Shown piece after piece: positions 21,976 to 31,600 of a stretch of 32,658 nt of DNA (position 1 is its first letter; each line of letters begins with the position of its first letter). Where the stretch lies: positions 1 to 32,658 of the forward strand of contig JAUMSH010000037.1 in NCBI GenBank assembly GCA_031292915.1, in the 5' to 3' direction. The stretch is from Collinsella sp. GTDB taxonomy: Bacteria > Actinomycetota > Coriobacteriia > Coriobacteriales > Coriobacteriaceae. The position numbers and the translations under genes are program-made. The notes below the pieces were generated by a model. The model was not told where the DNA came from, did no database searches, and was given only the letters and a program-made list of their open reading frames with translations.

Positions 21976-23013
21976 ATGGACCTGCCGATCGTCCTGTCCC
22001 ATAAGACTGCCTGGCTGTACCACAACGTGGCGCGCCCGTCCGAGCCGCTCTCGCGAGCAAGCAGCCTATACGATGAGGACTCGCTTGCTAACGAGGCGGA
22101 GCCGTCCGCGAGCCTGCCCAAATTGGGACTCGATGCCAAGGGGCTGAGGGCTTCAACGGCAGTTGGGATCGTTACCGACTATCTGGTTTCGCTCGGTATT
22201 CCACGAGAAGAGCTCGATCATATCGACACGCTCGTCAACTTTGATTTTGAGCGCTCGACGCCGGCTGGATTTAGGTGCCACGTGTTTGGGGCGCCGGTAC
22301 CTCCATGCCATCTTATTGAGGTGGCTGAGGGCCTTCTGGTGGTTGATGAGGCCATGTGCTTTGTCCAAGCGGGTTCGTGGATGAGTGAGCCCGAGCAGCT
22401 GGAATATGGCTACGAAATCTGCGCCCGATACCATTTGAATCATCTGTCGACAGGCGATTATATCGAGATGGGGCAGAGGTATACCGTTGCCGACTTGATC
22501 GCCTATTGCAATGAGAACCGATCTCGTCAGGGGGCTATACGCGCGGCCGCCGTGCTCAAGCGCGTGCACGATGGCGCGCGTTCGCCCATGGAGACGGCCA
22601 CCGCAATCATGGTCGTAGCAAAGCGTTCCCAGGGAGGGCTGGGATACGCCAAGATCGAGCTCAACCATCGGGTCGATGTTCCCAGCGAGTTCAAGTATCT
22701 CGCAAAGGCCGGGTATTTCGAGATCGACGTATATGCGCCTGCAAGCGGTACGGGGATTGAATACAACGGCTCGGACCATCTTGATAAACAGCGCAGCGCG
22801 TCGGATGCGGAGCGTATGACCGTGCTGGGTACGCTGGGCTTTAGGATGATCGTCCTCACCGGGACTCAGTTTGCCCACCAGCTGCAATTGCACCGGGCGA
22901 TGAATGCCATCGCGCTCGCTATGGGCCTCAAGTGCGACCGAAGCGAAGCGTTCCAAAAGCGGCAGAACGACCTGCGAGAATTCGTGATTCGACACTGGGA
23001 CGGCGGCCTTTAG
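21976..23013 (+). CDS. Hypothetical protein with endonuclease-like C-terminus
   Basis: 345 residues, GGAGG 5 nt before ATG 21976, no signal peptide or membrane segment. The C-terminal third (FEIDVYAPASGTGIEYNG, then a basic/acidic helix and GFRMIVLTGTQ) looks like a PD-(D/E)XK-type nuclease core of the DUF559/Vsr sort, with possible catalytic D and E in the first motif. The N-terminal two thirds are not recognised. It resembles proteins found in many copies in gut coriobacteria and may relate to AbiEi-like or restriction-type defence; this is a weak inference. Codon use is less GC-biased than in its neighbours, and family-B hairpins bracket the gene. Confidence 0.7.
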   Translation: MDLPIVLSHKTAWLYHNVARPSEPLSRASSLYDEDSLANEAEPSASLPKLGLDAKGLRASTAVGIVTDYLVSLGIPREELDHIDTLVNFDFERSTPAGFRCHVFGAPVPPCHLIEVAEGLLVVDEAMCFVQAGSWMSEPEQLEYGYEICARYHLNHLSTGDYIEMGQRYTVADLIAYCNENRSRQGAIRAAAVLKRVHDGARSPMETATAIMVVAKRSQGGLGYAKIELNHRVDVPSEFKYLAKAGYFEIDVYAPASGTGIEYNGSDHLDKQRSASDAERMTVLGTLGFRMIVLTGTQFAHQLQLHRAMNAIALAMGLKCDRSEAFQKRQNDLREFVIRHWDGGL

Positions 23014-23051
23014 GGGCGTTCCGGCCTTTCTACGGGGCGCTGCGGGCAGGC

Positions 23052-23116
23052 AGACCATCACAACATTCGACGTTTTTTGCCAAAATCGGGAAAAGCATCG
23101 AATGTTGTGATGGTTT
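23052..23116. repeat. Family-B intergenic hairpin, copy 2
   Basis: ACCATCACAACATTCGA pairs with TCGAATGTTGTGATGGT. The loop is nearly identical to copy 1 and lies in the same orientation, so the two form direct repeats around the gene at 21976-23013. Confidence 0.9.
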
Positions 23117-23248
23117 GCGTGCTGAGGATGGGCTTGGGAAGCCGGTCTTGCTCGAAGCGACCTGTCCTGTCGTACGGGTGTCGGCGTGATTCTCTCGTGG
23201 GGTATTATGTTTTCCGAAGAATAAAACGCTGCGTGAGGGGAGGGCTGC

Positions 23249-24304
23249 GTGGACGGGCACGTGCAACATGACGGCTTTGGCCGCGACATCAACTACCTGC
23301 GCATTGCCGTTACCGACAAGTGCAATTTCCGCTGCATTTACTGCATGCCGGCCGATGGCGTGGCGCCCCGTGCGCACGACGAGCTACTCAGTGCCGAGGA
23401 AATTGCCCGCTTTGTGCGCTTGGTAGCGGGGGAGGGCATTCGTCGCGTGCGTCTGACGGGTGGCGAGCCGCTGGTCAGCCGCCGTATTATTCCGCTTATT
23501 CGCGACATCCGCGCGATTCCGCAGATCGAGGACATCTCGCTCACCACCAACGGCGCCCTGCTGCCCAAGCTGGCGCCACAGCTCAAAGATGCTGGGCTTA
23601 ACCGCGTCAACATTTCGCTCGACACACTCGACCCTACGCTCTTTGGAAAGATTACGCGCCTGGGTCGGCTCGAGCAGACCATGGCGGGCATCGACGCGGC
23701 GCTGGCCTGGGGCTTTGAGCCCGTTAAGGTCAACTGCGTTGTTGTGCGCCGGCTCAACCAGGATGTGGCGGCCCTCGCGCGGCTCACGCTCGATCGCCCC
23801 ATCCACCTGCGCTTTATCGAATACATGCCCATCGGCGACGAACGCACGAGCTCGCATTGCGCTGTGGACCCGCATGCGCCCGCGCTCAACCCCGAGCTGT
23901 GGGACGCGAGCGATACCGTGCCGAGCGACGAGCTGCGGGCACGCATCAATGCCGGGGCCGCCGCGGCGGGGCTGGGCGAGCTCGAGCCGCTCGACATCAA
24001 CGACGCTCCTGCTGGTGCGGGCCCCGCGCGCTATTGGCACTTTCCGGGTGCGGCGGGAACGGTCGGCTTCATTAGCGCCATGTCCAATCATTTTTGTGCG
24101 AATTGCAACCGCCTGCGCCTGACGGCCGATGGCAACGTGCGTCCGTGCCTGTTTAGCGATGCCGAGTATTCGGTGCGTGAGGCGCTGCGCCGTGGTGATG
24201 ATATGCAGGTACTTTCGATTTGGCGCGATGCCGTGGCCCACAAACCGCAGGAACACGCGATAATTGAGGGCACGCAACGATTTATGTCCCAAATCGGAGG
24301 ATGA
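23249..24304 (+). CDS. moaA: GTP 3',8-cyclase (molybdenum cofactor biosynthesis)
   Basis: 351 residues from GTG 23249 with GGGGAGGG upstream. This radical-SAM enzyme acts with MoaC to convert GTP to cyclic pyranopterin monophosphate. The SAM cluster is in CNFRCIYC; the second [4Fe-4S] site is in FCANCNRLRLT...VRPC. The C-terminal diglycine needed for catalysis is present (SQIGG). RLTGGEPLV and NRVNISLDTL are typical radical-SAM elements. The moaC-mobB fusion starts 4 bp downstream, an obvious operon. Confidence 0.96.
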   Translation: MDGHVQHDGFGRDINYLRIAVTDKCNFRCIYCMPADGVAPRAHDELLSAEEIARFVRLVAGEGIRRVRLTGGEPLVSRRIIPLIRDIRAIPQIEDISLTTNGALLPKLAPQLKDAGLNRVNISLDTLDPTLFGKITRLGRLEQTMAGIDAALAWGFEPVKVNCVVVRRLNQDVAALARLTLDRPIHLRFIEYMPIGDERTSSHCAVDPHAPALNPELWDASDTVPSDELRARINAGAAAAGLGELEPLDINDAPAGAGPARYWHFPGAAGTVGFISAMSNHFCANCNRLRLTADGNVRPCLFSDAEYSVREALRRGDDMQVLSIWRDAVAHKPQEHAIIEGTQRFMSQIGG

Positions 24305-24308
24305 TCAT

Positions 24309-25613
24309 ATGGCCAAGAGCAGGTACGCCGATGCCACCAAGGCCGCTCGCAGGGCCGCGATGTCTGCCCACAAAGCCACGGCTGCGGCGAATGCTGGCAA
24401 CGCCGACGCGTCCGCGCAGCCGACTGTCAGCACTGCCACCGAGTCCGCCCGCGATGCCCGTCGCGACGAGCTGACGCACGTGGACGCCAAGGGCGAGGTG
24501 CGCATGGTCGACGTGTCCGACAAGGCCGAGACCCATCGCATCGCCATCGCCGAGGGCACCATCCTCATGCACCCCGAGACGCAGGCCATGGTGCTGCAGG
24601 ACCGCGCCAAAAAGGGCGACGTGCTTGCCTGCGCGCGCGTGGCGGGCATTATGGCCATCAAGCGCACGAGCGACATCATCCCCATGTGCCATCCGCTGCT
24701 CATTACCAAGAGCAAGTGCGACATTGCGCCCATCGCTCCGGCGGGGACGCCGGCCGATGACGTGCCCGAGGGCTGGGCACCGGCGCGCGCGGACGGGCAG
24801 GTTGGCTTTCACGTACTGGTTACGGCCGGCGTGACGGGCAAGACGGGTATCGAGATGGAGGCCCTGACCGGCGTAAGTGCCGCGTGCTTAACGATCTATG
24901 ACATGTGCAAGGCCGTCGATCGCGGCATGGAGATCGTCGACGTGCGCCTGCTGCACAAGGAGGGTGGCCGCTCGGGCGTGTGGGATCGTGCAGAGCGTCA
25001 GGCCGCTGCTGTTGAGGCCGTGGCCGCTGACGGTGCCGCGCCCGCAAGCGCACCCGTCGCCGTCGCGCCCGCAGTTCCGGCTCCGGCCGTCCCCGCGATC
25101 GCGTTTATCGGCTACCAAAACTCGGGCAAGACCACACTTGTCGAGAAGGTTATCGCCGAGCTCACCCGTCGCGGCCTGCGCGTGGGCTCGCTCAAGCATC
25201 ATGGGCATCACGGCTTTGATATCGATGTGCCCGCTAAGGACACCTGGCGCCATCACCAGGCCGGATCCAAACACGTGGGGCTCATTTGCGCCACGCGCTG
25301 GGCGGAGTACGCCGACACGCGCGAGGAGGACGAGATGTCCGCGCGCGAGCTGCTGTCGCGCTACAACGATGTCGACGTGGTGATCATCGAGGGCTACAAG
25401 ACCGAGGGCTTCGACAACATCGTGGTTGCGCGCTCCGGTGTCGACCGTCTGCGCGGCAAGAGCTCGCTCGACCTGGTTGACGGTCACACGCTGGCCCTTG
25501 CCTGCAACGAAGCCCTGGCGCGTCAGGCCTTCGACGCCGGCTTTGCGACCCGAGCCATCAACATCAACGACGCCCGAGCTATCTGCGACCTGATTCAAGA
25601 TTATCTGGCCTAA
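24309..25613 (+). CDS. moaC: MoaC-MobB fusion protein (molybdenum cofactor biosynthesis)
   Basis: 434 residues from ATG 24309 (GGAGG 8 nt upstream). Residues 1-53 are an alanine-rich extension. Residues ~54-223 are MoaC (LTHVDAKGEVRMVDVSDKAE, MCHPLLITK, LTGVSAACLTIYDMCKAVD, KEGGRSG), which forms cyclic pyranopterin monophosphate. A proline/alanine linker (~225-262) leads to MobB (~263-434), with Walker A GYQNSGKTT (268-276), KHHGHHGFDID and VVIIEGYK. MobB is a GTP-binding partner in guanine-dinucleotide cofactor formation. Joining an early and a late pathway step in one chain is unusual. Both domains look intact. Confidence 0.93.
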   Translation: MAKSRYADATKAARRAAMSAHKATAAANAGNADASAQPTVSTATESARDARRDELTHVDAKGEVRMVDVSDKAETHRIAIAEGTILMHPETQAMVLQDRAKKGDVLACARVAGIMAIKRTSDIIPMCHPLLITKSKCDIAPIAPAGTPADDVPEGWAPARADGQVGFHVLVTAGVTGKTGIEMEALTGVSAACLTIYDMCKAVDRGMEIVDVRLLHKEGGRSGVWDRAERQAAAVEAVAADGAAPASAPVAVAPAVPAPAVPAIAFIGYQNSGKTTLVEKVIAELTRRGLRVGSLKHHGHHGFDIDVPAKDTWRHHQAGSKHVGLICATRWAEYADTREEDEMSARELLSRYNDVDVVIIEGYKTEGFDNIVVARSGVDRLRGKSSLDLVDGHTLALACNEALARQAFDAGFATRAININDARAICDLIQDYLA

Positions 25614-25654
25614 AACCTGCCAAAAAGGGACAGGTTAATTTGGCAGGTTTTACC
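25612..25654 (+). terminator. Terminator of the moaA-moaC/mobB operon
   Basis: AAAACCTGCCAAA (overlapping the stop codon) pairs with TTTGGCAGGTTTT; the stem is 13 bp with a 14-nt loop. Confidence 0.8.
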
Positions 25655-25670
25655 TGGGCAAACGTCATTT

Positions 25671-25708
25671 CCATCACAAAGGAGCCAGGCTCCTTTGTGA
25701 TGGTTTTT
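25671..25708. terminator. Family-C hairpin between the moa operon and the MFS gene
   Basis: CCATCACAAAGGAGCC and GGCTCCTTTGTGATGG form a 16-bp perfect stem around a single base, followed by TTTTT. It is a strong terminator or cruciform and a member of the C family. Confidence 0.8.
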
Positions 25709-25800
25709 GCTTTAGTAGACGTGTGGGACATGCCTTACAATCTACCAAGTAGTTCATGACGGGCGAAAAACGGAGAGAAGGGGCTAGATGCGTCCTTAAT

Positions 25801-25866
25801 GTTTCATGCGGATAGATTGATTTGACAGACGGTGGCGAATGCCCGCTGTCCGCATTCGTATGAAAC
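25801..25866 (+). promoter_or_regulatory. Interrupted inverted repeat in the MFS gene leader
   Basis: GTTTCATGCGGA (25801-25812) faces TCCGC (25849-25853) and ATGAAAC (25860-25866), leaving the right arm interrupted by 6 nt. The right arm ends 2 bp before the ribosome site (AAGGAG). It could be an operator pair or a leader hairpin affecting translation. Confidence 0.45.
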
Positions 25867-25877
25867 AAGGAGTTTCC

Positions 25878-27164
25878 ATGCTCGCCTCTCTTTTCTCAAA
25901 GCCTCAATCATCGCTGTCCGCGCAGGCTAAACGCCTGGTGGCAATGCGCTTTCTCATCTACACCGGTTTTCAGACCAGCTACTTCATCGGCGTCATCGGA
26001 ACGCTCACCTATGCAGACGATGCCTCAGTCGTGGCGACATCGCTGGCCGTCCTTTTTATGAACGTATTCGTGATCCTGGGATCCTTTGCGGGCGGAGCGG
26101 CGCTTGACGCTTGGGGTCCGTGCCGGCATTTCCGGGCGAGTATCGTCGGCACGCTGGCAACCGGCGCGGCAATCCTCGTTTTTGGTAGCGCGACCGGCAT
26201 CGTCCTGCTCGGCGCGGTGCTCCTGGGCTTTGTGATGGGGTTCGCCCAGCCCATCGCCACATCCTATCCGGCCTACCTCAGCGACGACCCCGTCGAGCTC
26301 AAAGGCATCAACTCCGCTATCGCCATGTTTTCAAACGTGAGTATCATCGTCGGTCCCACGCTGGGCGGCTTTGTCGCAGCGGCTGCGTCGTCGCGCGCGG
26401 TGTTCGTGCTCATGATGATCTTTACCGTACTGGCGCTCATTGCCGGTTGGGGCTTTAGGCAAAGTGCAAGTCAGGCCGCCACACACGAAGACAAACCTGC
26501 GATCGGCGACATCACATCGGATAAGGCCAGCCAAGGCCCCGACCCCAACACATCTTCCCGCGCCACCTTCGCGACCAGCATCAAGACGGTCTTTACCAAT
26601 AGCGTCCTCGCGCTACTTTTCTGCATCATCTTCCTCTCGAACTTTGGCTACGGTGCCTTCGACCCGCTGGAGTCGTTCTTCTACCGCGATGTCCTGCACG
26701 TCGGTGTTGAGTGGATGGGCTGGCTCTCGTCGGCCAGCGGTGTGGGCGCGGTGCTGGGCGCCGTGGTCGCGCTCCGCTTGCCGCCGCGCTTCGTCAGCCT
26801 CAAAACGCTGCTCGTGGCGCTCATGTCTGTAGGCCTGGGAAGCCTGCTCTATGTGGGGACGCCATACGTAGGCGTGGCCCTCGTCGGCCAGATTGCCCTG
26901 GGCGTGGCCTGGGGTGTCGTCAACCCGCTCCACAACACTATCGTGCAAACGACGGCCCCGCTCGAGCAACTCGGTCGCGTGAACTCGGTCATGGGCTTTG
27001 GCAACATGTTCGCCGGCGTGGCCCCGCTGGCGATTGCCCCGTGGCTGGCGGCAACATTTGGCGTGCAGCAGACGCTCGTAGGGGCGGGCATGGTCGTGAC
27101 GGCAGTTCCCGCGGTGTTGCTGCTGTTTGGCCGCCGGCATTTCGATCGTTCTTCAAGGCAGTAA
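25878..27164 (+). CDS. MFS transporter
   Basis: 428 residues from ATG 25878 (AAGGAG 5 nt upstream). About 12 hydrophobic helices lie in two halves around a polar central loop (~residues 205-235, QSASQAATHEDKPAIGD region). It starts LVAMRFLIYTGFQTSYFIGV and has the loop GAALDAWGPCRHFRA, the usual MFS motif-A position, here atypical. It is a secondary exporter or importer of unknown substrate; drug-efflux-like MFS proteins have this length. Confidence 0.88.
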   Translation: MLASLFSKPQSSLSAQAKRLVAMRFLIYTGFQTSYFIGVIGTLTYADDASVVATSLAVLFMNVFVILGSFAGGAALDAWGPCRHFRASIVGTLATGAAILVFGSATGIVLLGAVLLGFVMGFAQPIATSYPAYLSDDPVELKGINSAIAMFSNVSIIVGPTLGGFVAAAASSRAVFVLMMIFTVLALIAGWGFRQSASQAATHEDKPAIGDITSDKASQGPDPNTSSRATFATSIKTVFTNSVLALLFCIIFLSNFGYGAFDPLESFFYRDVLHVGVEWMGWLSSASGVGAVLGAVVALRLPPRFVSLKTLLVALMSVGLGSLLYVGTPYVGVALVGQIALGVAWGVVNPLHNTIVQTTAPLEQLGRVNSVMGFGNMFAGVAPLAIAPWLAATFGVQQTLVGAGMVVTAVPAVLLLFGRRHFDRSSRQ

Positions 27165-27229
27165 AAACCATCACAACATTCGATGAAAATCGCGATTTTG
27201 CCGAAAAACGTCGAATGTTGTGATGGTTT
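27165..27229. repeat. Family-B intergenic hairpin, copy 3 (opposite orientation)
   Basis: AAACCATCACAACATTCGA (27165-27183) pairs with its complement at 27211-27229. The loop is the reverse complement of the loops of copies 1 and 2 in its GCAAAATCG core. It begins directly after the MFS stop codon. Confidence 0.9.
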
Positions 27230-27258
27230 GCGCTCCGGCCAGGCCGCCCTTCGGGTTC

Positions 27259-27295
27259 GGCCACCACAAGGGGGCCAGGCATCTTTGTGGTGGCC
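27259..27295. repeat. Family-C hairpin between the MFS and HAD genes
   Basis: GGCCACCACAAGG faces CTTTGTGGTGGCC with one mismatch and the conserved inner GCCAGGC. Confidence 0.75.
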
Positions 27296-27381
27296 GGGAC
27301 CCCAACGGCCTGCGCCTTGGTATACCATGTACGCCGTTCACGAATACACCCCACACCGCCGCACAACCCAGAAAGGCCCCC

Positions 27382-28203
27382 ATGGACACCACCTTCAGCC
27401 ATATCAAAGCCGTGTTCTGCGATATCGACGGCACGCTGCTCACGAGCCAGCACACGGTGTCCCCGCGCACCGTGGCGGCGATCCGCGCCCTGCGCGAGCG
27501 CGGCGTGCTCTTTGGCCTGTGCACCGGGCGCGACGCCCACGCGACCGAGGCCATGTACGAGCTCTGGGGCATCGAAGGCCTGGTGGACGTGATGGTGGGC
27601 TGCGGTGGCGCCGAGGTCATCGACCGCGCGCACGACATCAACGAGCTGAGCTATCCGCTGCCGGGCGAGACCATCGCACGCATCTGCAGGCACATGGCGG
27701 ACCTTCCGGCAACGCCCGTCTGCCCCCGAGACGGCGTGTTCTACGTGCCCGAGAGCAACGCGTGCGTCGAGCACCTGTCGCGCGTCGACGGCGTGCCCTA
27801 CCAGGTGGTCGATTTTGCCGAGTTCTTGCGCGAGCCGCAGCCCAAGGTGATGTTTACCATGGCGCCCGAGGTAATGCCGCGGGTGATTGAGCGGGCGTCG
27901 ACGTTTGCCGACGACACCGTCAAGGCGGCAGCTCTGCAAACCACGCAGCGGCTCTACGAGTTCATGGATCCGCGCGTATCCAAGACGCGCGGCCTTGTGC
28001 GCGTGGCGGAGCTCAACGACATGGAGCTCCAGGACATCTGCGTGTTTGGCGATGCGGACAACGATACCTGCATGGTGGCTGACGCCGGCATGGGCGTGGC
28101 CATGGCGAACGGCAGCGACGCCACCCGTGCCGCCGCCGACTTTGTAACCGCTAGCAACGACAAAGACGGCATCGCGATCTTTATCGAGGAACATCTGCTG
28201 TAG
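27382..28203 (+). CDS. Cof-type HAD-family phosphatase
   Basis: 273 residues from ATG 27382 (AAAGG 6 nt upstream). HAD motif I is CDIDGTLLT (nucleophile and acid aspartates), motif II is in GLCTGRD, and motifs III/IV are the C-terminal VFGDADNDTCMVADAG. The C2-type cap sits between them, as in Cof/YidA phosphatases that act on sugar phosphates or phosphorylated cofactors. Substrate not deducible. Bracketed by two family-C hairpins. Confidence 0.93.
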   Translation: MDTTFSHIKAVFCDIDGTLLTSQHTVSPRTVAAIRALRERGVLFGLCTGRDAHATEAMYELWGIEGLVDVMVGCGGAEVIDRAHDINELSYPLPGETIARICRHMADLPATPVCPRDGVFYVPESNACVEHLSRVDGVPYQVVDFAEFLREPQPKVMFTMAPEVMPRVIERASTFADDTVKAAALQTTQRLYEFMDPRVSKTRGLVRVAELNDMELQDICVFGDADNDTCMVADAGMGVAMANGSDATRAAADFVTASNDKDGIAIFIEEHLL

Positions 28204-28215
28204 CGCCGGGGGAGA

Positions 28216-28250
28216 ACCACCACAAAGGGGACAGGTGCCTTCGTGGCGGC
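28216..28250. repeat. Family-C hairpin after the HAD gene
   Basis: ACCACCACAAAGG faces CCTTCGTGGCGG with two G-T pairs; the conserved ACAGG is in the loop. Confidence 0.7.
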
Positions 28251-28568
28251 CTCAGGCGATTTGGGCGAGTTGATGCCTAAAATCTGCTCGAAAATTCAAA
28301 TATGGTTGTCTGAACATTACGCTTCTAACTACCGATGGGGTAAAGATATTCCCATCAATTTGGTAGTCTATTCTTCCCGGTAAATGACCTACCGTTCACA
28401 GGACGCATGCTCTTGAGCAAAATGTTGTGCAAATAAATAAAATGCTATTAAAAAACCGATAACTAACTTAATTACCAGTAGAAACAGATATTTCAGAGCG
28501 AATAAACGAAGGCAAATCTGAGCAAATGTCAAGAGAATTGAGAACTTGCTATAAAAATGTCGGTTTTG
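28251..28568. other. AT-rich intergenic region before the pilus operon
   Basis: No gene is seen. Base composition falls well below that of the rest of the window. ACTACCGATGGG (28328-28339) pairs with CCCATC (28351-28356) and GGTAGT (28362-28367), an interrupted hairpin. The low-GC block suggests the pilus locus or its control region was acquired separately, or that it binds nucleoid proteins. Confidence 0.6.
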
Positions 28569-28633
28569 TTGCCAGGATGTTTAAACAATCGTTACAATAG
28601 TATTACTAAGCGTGCGCAATTTCAGGTTGCGCA
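28569..28633 (+). promoter_or_regulatory. Promoter and leader hairpin of the pilus operon
   Basis: -35 TTGCCA (28569-28574) and -10 TACAAT (28593-28598) are 18 bp apart. TGCGCAA (28613-28619) and TTGCGCA (28627-28633) form a 7-bp hairpin in the leader, about 55 bp before the start codon. Confidence 0.6.
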
Positions 28634-28687
28634 GATACGTTTGATAGTGAAAGAGCACGATCGCGGTCTCTTGGGGAGGAGACATCG

Positions 28688-31600
28688 ATGAAAGCGAATT
28701 CAGAAAAAACTAAGCAGAGTAAAAAAACGACGCGCCGTGTACTGGCAGGCGTTTTGTGCGGAGCCTCCGTGTTGAGCCTGGTACTGTCACTCGTCATGCC
28801 TCCGATCTCGCAGGCCATCGCCAACGATGCCCAGACAGTTTCTACCGCGGAAACTGTAATGGGGGGGGGTTCCTCAAGTGAGTCCGCTGCTGTAGGTAAC
28901 ACCAGCGAGGATGCCGAAAACCAGAATAGCGACGAGACCGATGGCGGCGAGTCTGGCTCTTCAAATAGTGTTGAGCAGGCTCAGAGTGCGAATGCGGCTT
29001 CAGCGGGAGCGACGGCCACCGTGAAGCCGGGAATTTACGTTCCCACGTCTATCGGTATCGGTACGAATATCAATGTCTCAACCCCTGATCCCGGCGTGGC
29101 CACCTACGTCGGCCGCGACATGTACATCGGTGGTAAGCCGAGCGATAAGCCGAGCGACGGCACTATCGATCTTGATGCGGACAACGCCCCCACCGGCTCA
29201 TATGCCGCTGAGGCGGAGGGCCTTACCGTGGTCCGTGGCAAGCTTGCCATGAATCCACTCAAAGAGAGCTGGCCCTATAATAATAGTGGCGGCGCTGGTT
29301 TCCGCTTTGGCACCGTTGGTTTTGGTTCCCAGTTCCGTCCTGTCTACGGCAGCACCGTGCTTGCGGTCGCCGGAATCGACAGTGCGATCACCAAAATGAG
29401 CGTTGGTTACAACGGCAACTTGCCGGGGGCGACTACCGTTGGCGCTTGGAACAAAGGCGCTTGGGTCGGACAGCAGAGACCTTTTGAGGGCGCGACTCCT
29501 TCCGGCTTTGCCTACACCGCGCAAATCGCAGGCCCCATCACATACTGGCGCGATAGCGACTATAAACGCCAGTCTGTGGTGACAATGCAGGGTAATTGGT
29601 ACGAGGGCTTGTCTGCTCTGGAAAGCACCCTGTTCAATAAAGCTGTTGATTTGACTAATGTCAACGGTAGCGATTATTCGAGCTATAACGGTACAAATGG
29701 ATACCTCTCGAAGCTATCGAAACAGCTCGACTCGTTTGAAGATACCGGCGAGGTGGATGTCAACGGCTTTGCAGAGCCTAATAGCAACTACGTCATCAAC
29801 AAGTACAATAACGACGGAACAAGCTATACACTCAAATTCGATGGTAGCGACGATGGTAGCGGCAAGTCTGTTTCCGGTGCGCTCGATACCGGAATCCCGA
29901 GCAATAAGATTCGCAACACCGAGCGACTCATCACCTTTACCGGCGATGGAACTTCTATGCAACAGGTCTTCACCATCGCCGGTTCCGAGCTCTCCAACTG
30001 GAAGGATGGCGTCTACTACCGCGGCGTCGACTTTAAGTTCACCAATATCCCCGAAGGCGCATCCATTGTCGTGAACGTTACAGGTACTAATCCTGTCGAG
30101 TTCCACAACGGCTGGCGCTTCTGGTGGGGAGATACAGAAATATCTCGCGGTTACGAGAGTCAGTACGCCAAGAAAGACCTTGACGCGAAATACTCGCTGG
30201 CCTCCCAGTCCATCATGTGGAACTTTGTCGATACGCAAAGCCTTACCATTCGAGGCGGCATCGCGGGAGAAAACCGCGCGGACTGGGGATACGGCGGCAC
30301 AGCCACCGGTGCCAAGTGGACTGACGACGATCCTGCGGCGGCTATGATCGGATCGATTCTCGTTCCCAACGGAAGTTTCGACGACCATGTGACTACCAAC
30401 GGCCGCGTTTATGTGGGCGTCGATTTCTCAATGAACAGCCCGAAGGTTGCCGCAGCATTTGGTGAGGGTAACTCGGCTTCCGTCATCGATATGGATCAGG
30501 AGCGTCACAACTTCCCGTGGTCTGGGTCGTATACGCCCGACGGCTCCGCCGTTGCGTGGAGCAAGGTCGATGCGGCGAACGGCAACACGTCGCTTCCTGG
30601 TTCCTCGTGGGCTATCTATGGTTCTGTCGAGAATGCTGTCGCGGGCAAGGACGCTATCGTGACGGTGACTGACGGTGGCGCAAATGATTACGCTTCGGGT
30701 GATGGCAAGCTTCAGTTCAACTATCTGAACCAGAAGGCAAACATCGGCAATTCCAACGATACCAACTACTTCACGTATTACATCAAAGAGGAGACGGCGC
30801 CGGCTGGCTACCAGAAGTCAGACACCATCTACTATGCCACTATGAACAATACTGGCGAGAAGCCGAACTACGTTCAGGGTTACGTGGATGAGAACGGCAA
30901 AAATGTTCCGTTCGAGAATAACCCCACAGGTGCCATTCCCAACACCAAGATCATCACCGGTACGGTGTCTTGGACCAAGGTGGGGGAGGGCGACACAAAA
31001 CACACTCCTTTGGCTGGTTCTGAGTGGAAACTCACCAAGACTAATGACGCCGATGGTGCGGCCGTTAACCAGTCCTGGACCGTGAGAGATCAGGTGAGCG
31101 ACCAGTCGACTTCGAGCGATACCACGTGGGTAGACACCGACACCGCGCCTGGCAAGTTCAAGCTCGAGGGCCTGCTGCCGGGCACGTACACGCTTGTTGA
31201 GACCCAGGCTCCGTTTGGCTACAACTTGAACACCACGGTTTATGAGTTCACGGTGTCCAACGAGGACGGTTTCGTCACGTGGACCGAGGGAAAGAGCCCG
31301 ACGATTGACGGGAACAACGTCTACATTTCCGACGCCCTTACCACTACGTCCGTGAAGATCCCGGTGACCAAATCTGTTCGCAATACGGACTGGCCGAAGG
31401 GCGATAAAGACAAATATGTGCCGTTCGAGTTCAGCATCGAGGCTACGGGGGCAAATAAGGATAGCGCACCTAAGCTTGATCCGACGACTATTTCCGTCGC
31501 TCCCGCAGCGGGCTCCACCAAGGTCAACGACATCGTGGCATCCTTTGGCGGTATCTCGTTCTCCAAAAAGCACCTCGCCAAGATCGGCGATTCGAACCCG

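Noticed and set aside
23249..25613. Moco riboswitch before moaA
   Set aside because: The short leader between the family-B hairpin and GTG 23249 lacks the large multi-stem structure expected of a Moco RNA.
27220..27381. Longer start for the HAD phosphatase
   Set aside because: It would read through two repeat hairpins; ATG 27382 has a good ribosome site and starts just before HAD motif I.
28857..28871. Poly-G run taken as a sequencing artefact with a broken gene
   Set aside because: With nine Gs the frame is open through 1105 codons with a proper signal peptide, domains and sorting signal, so nine is the in-frame (ON) length.
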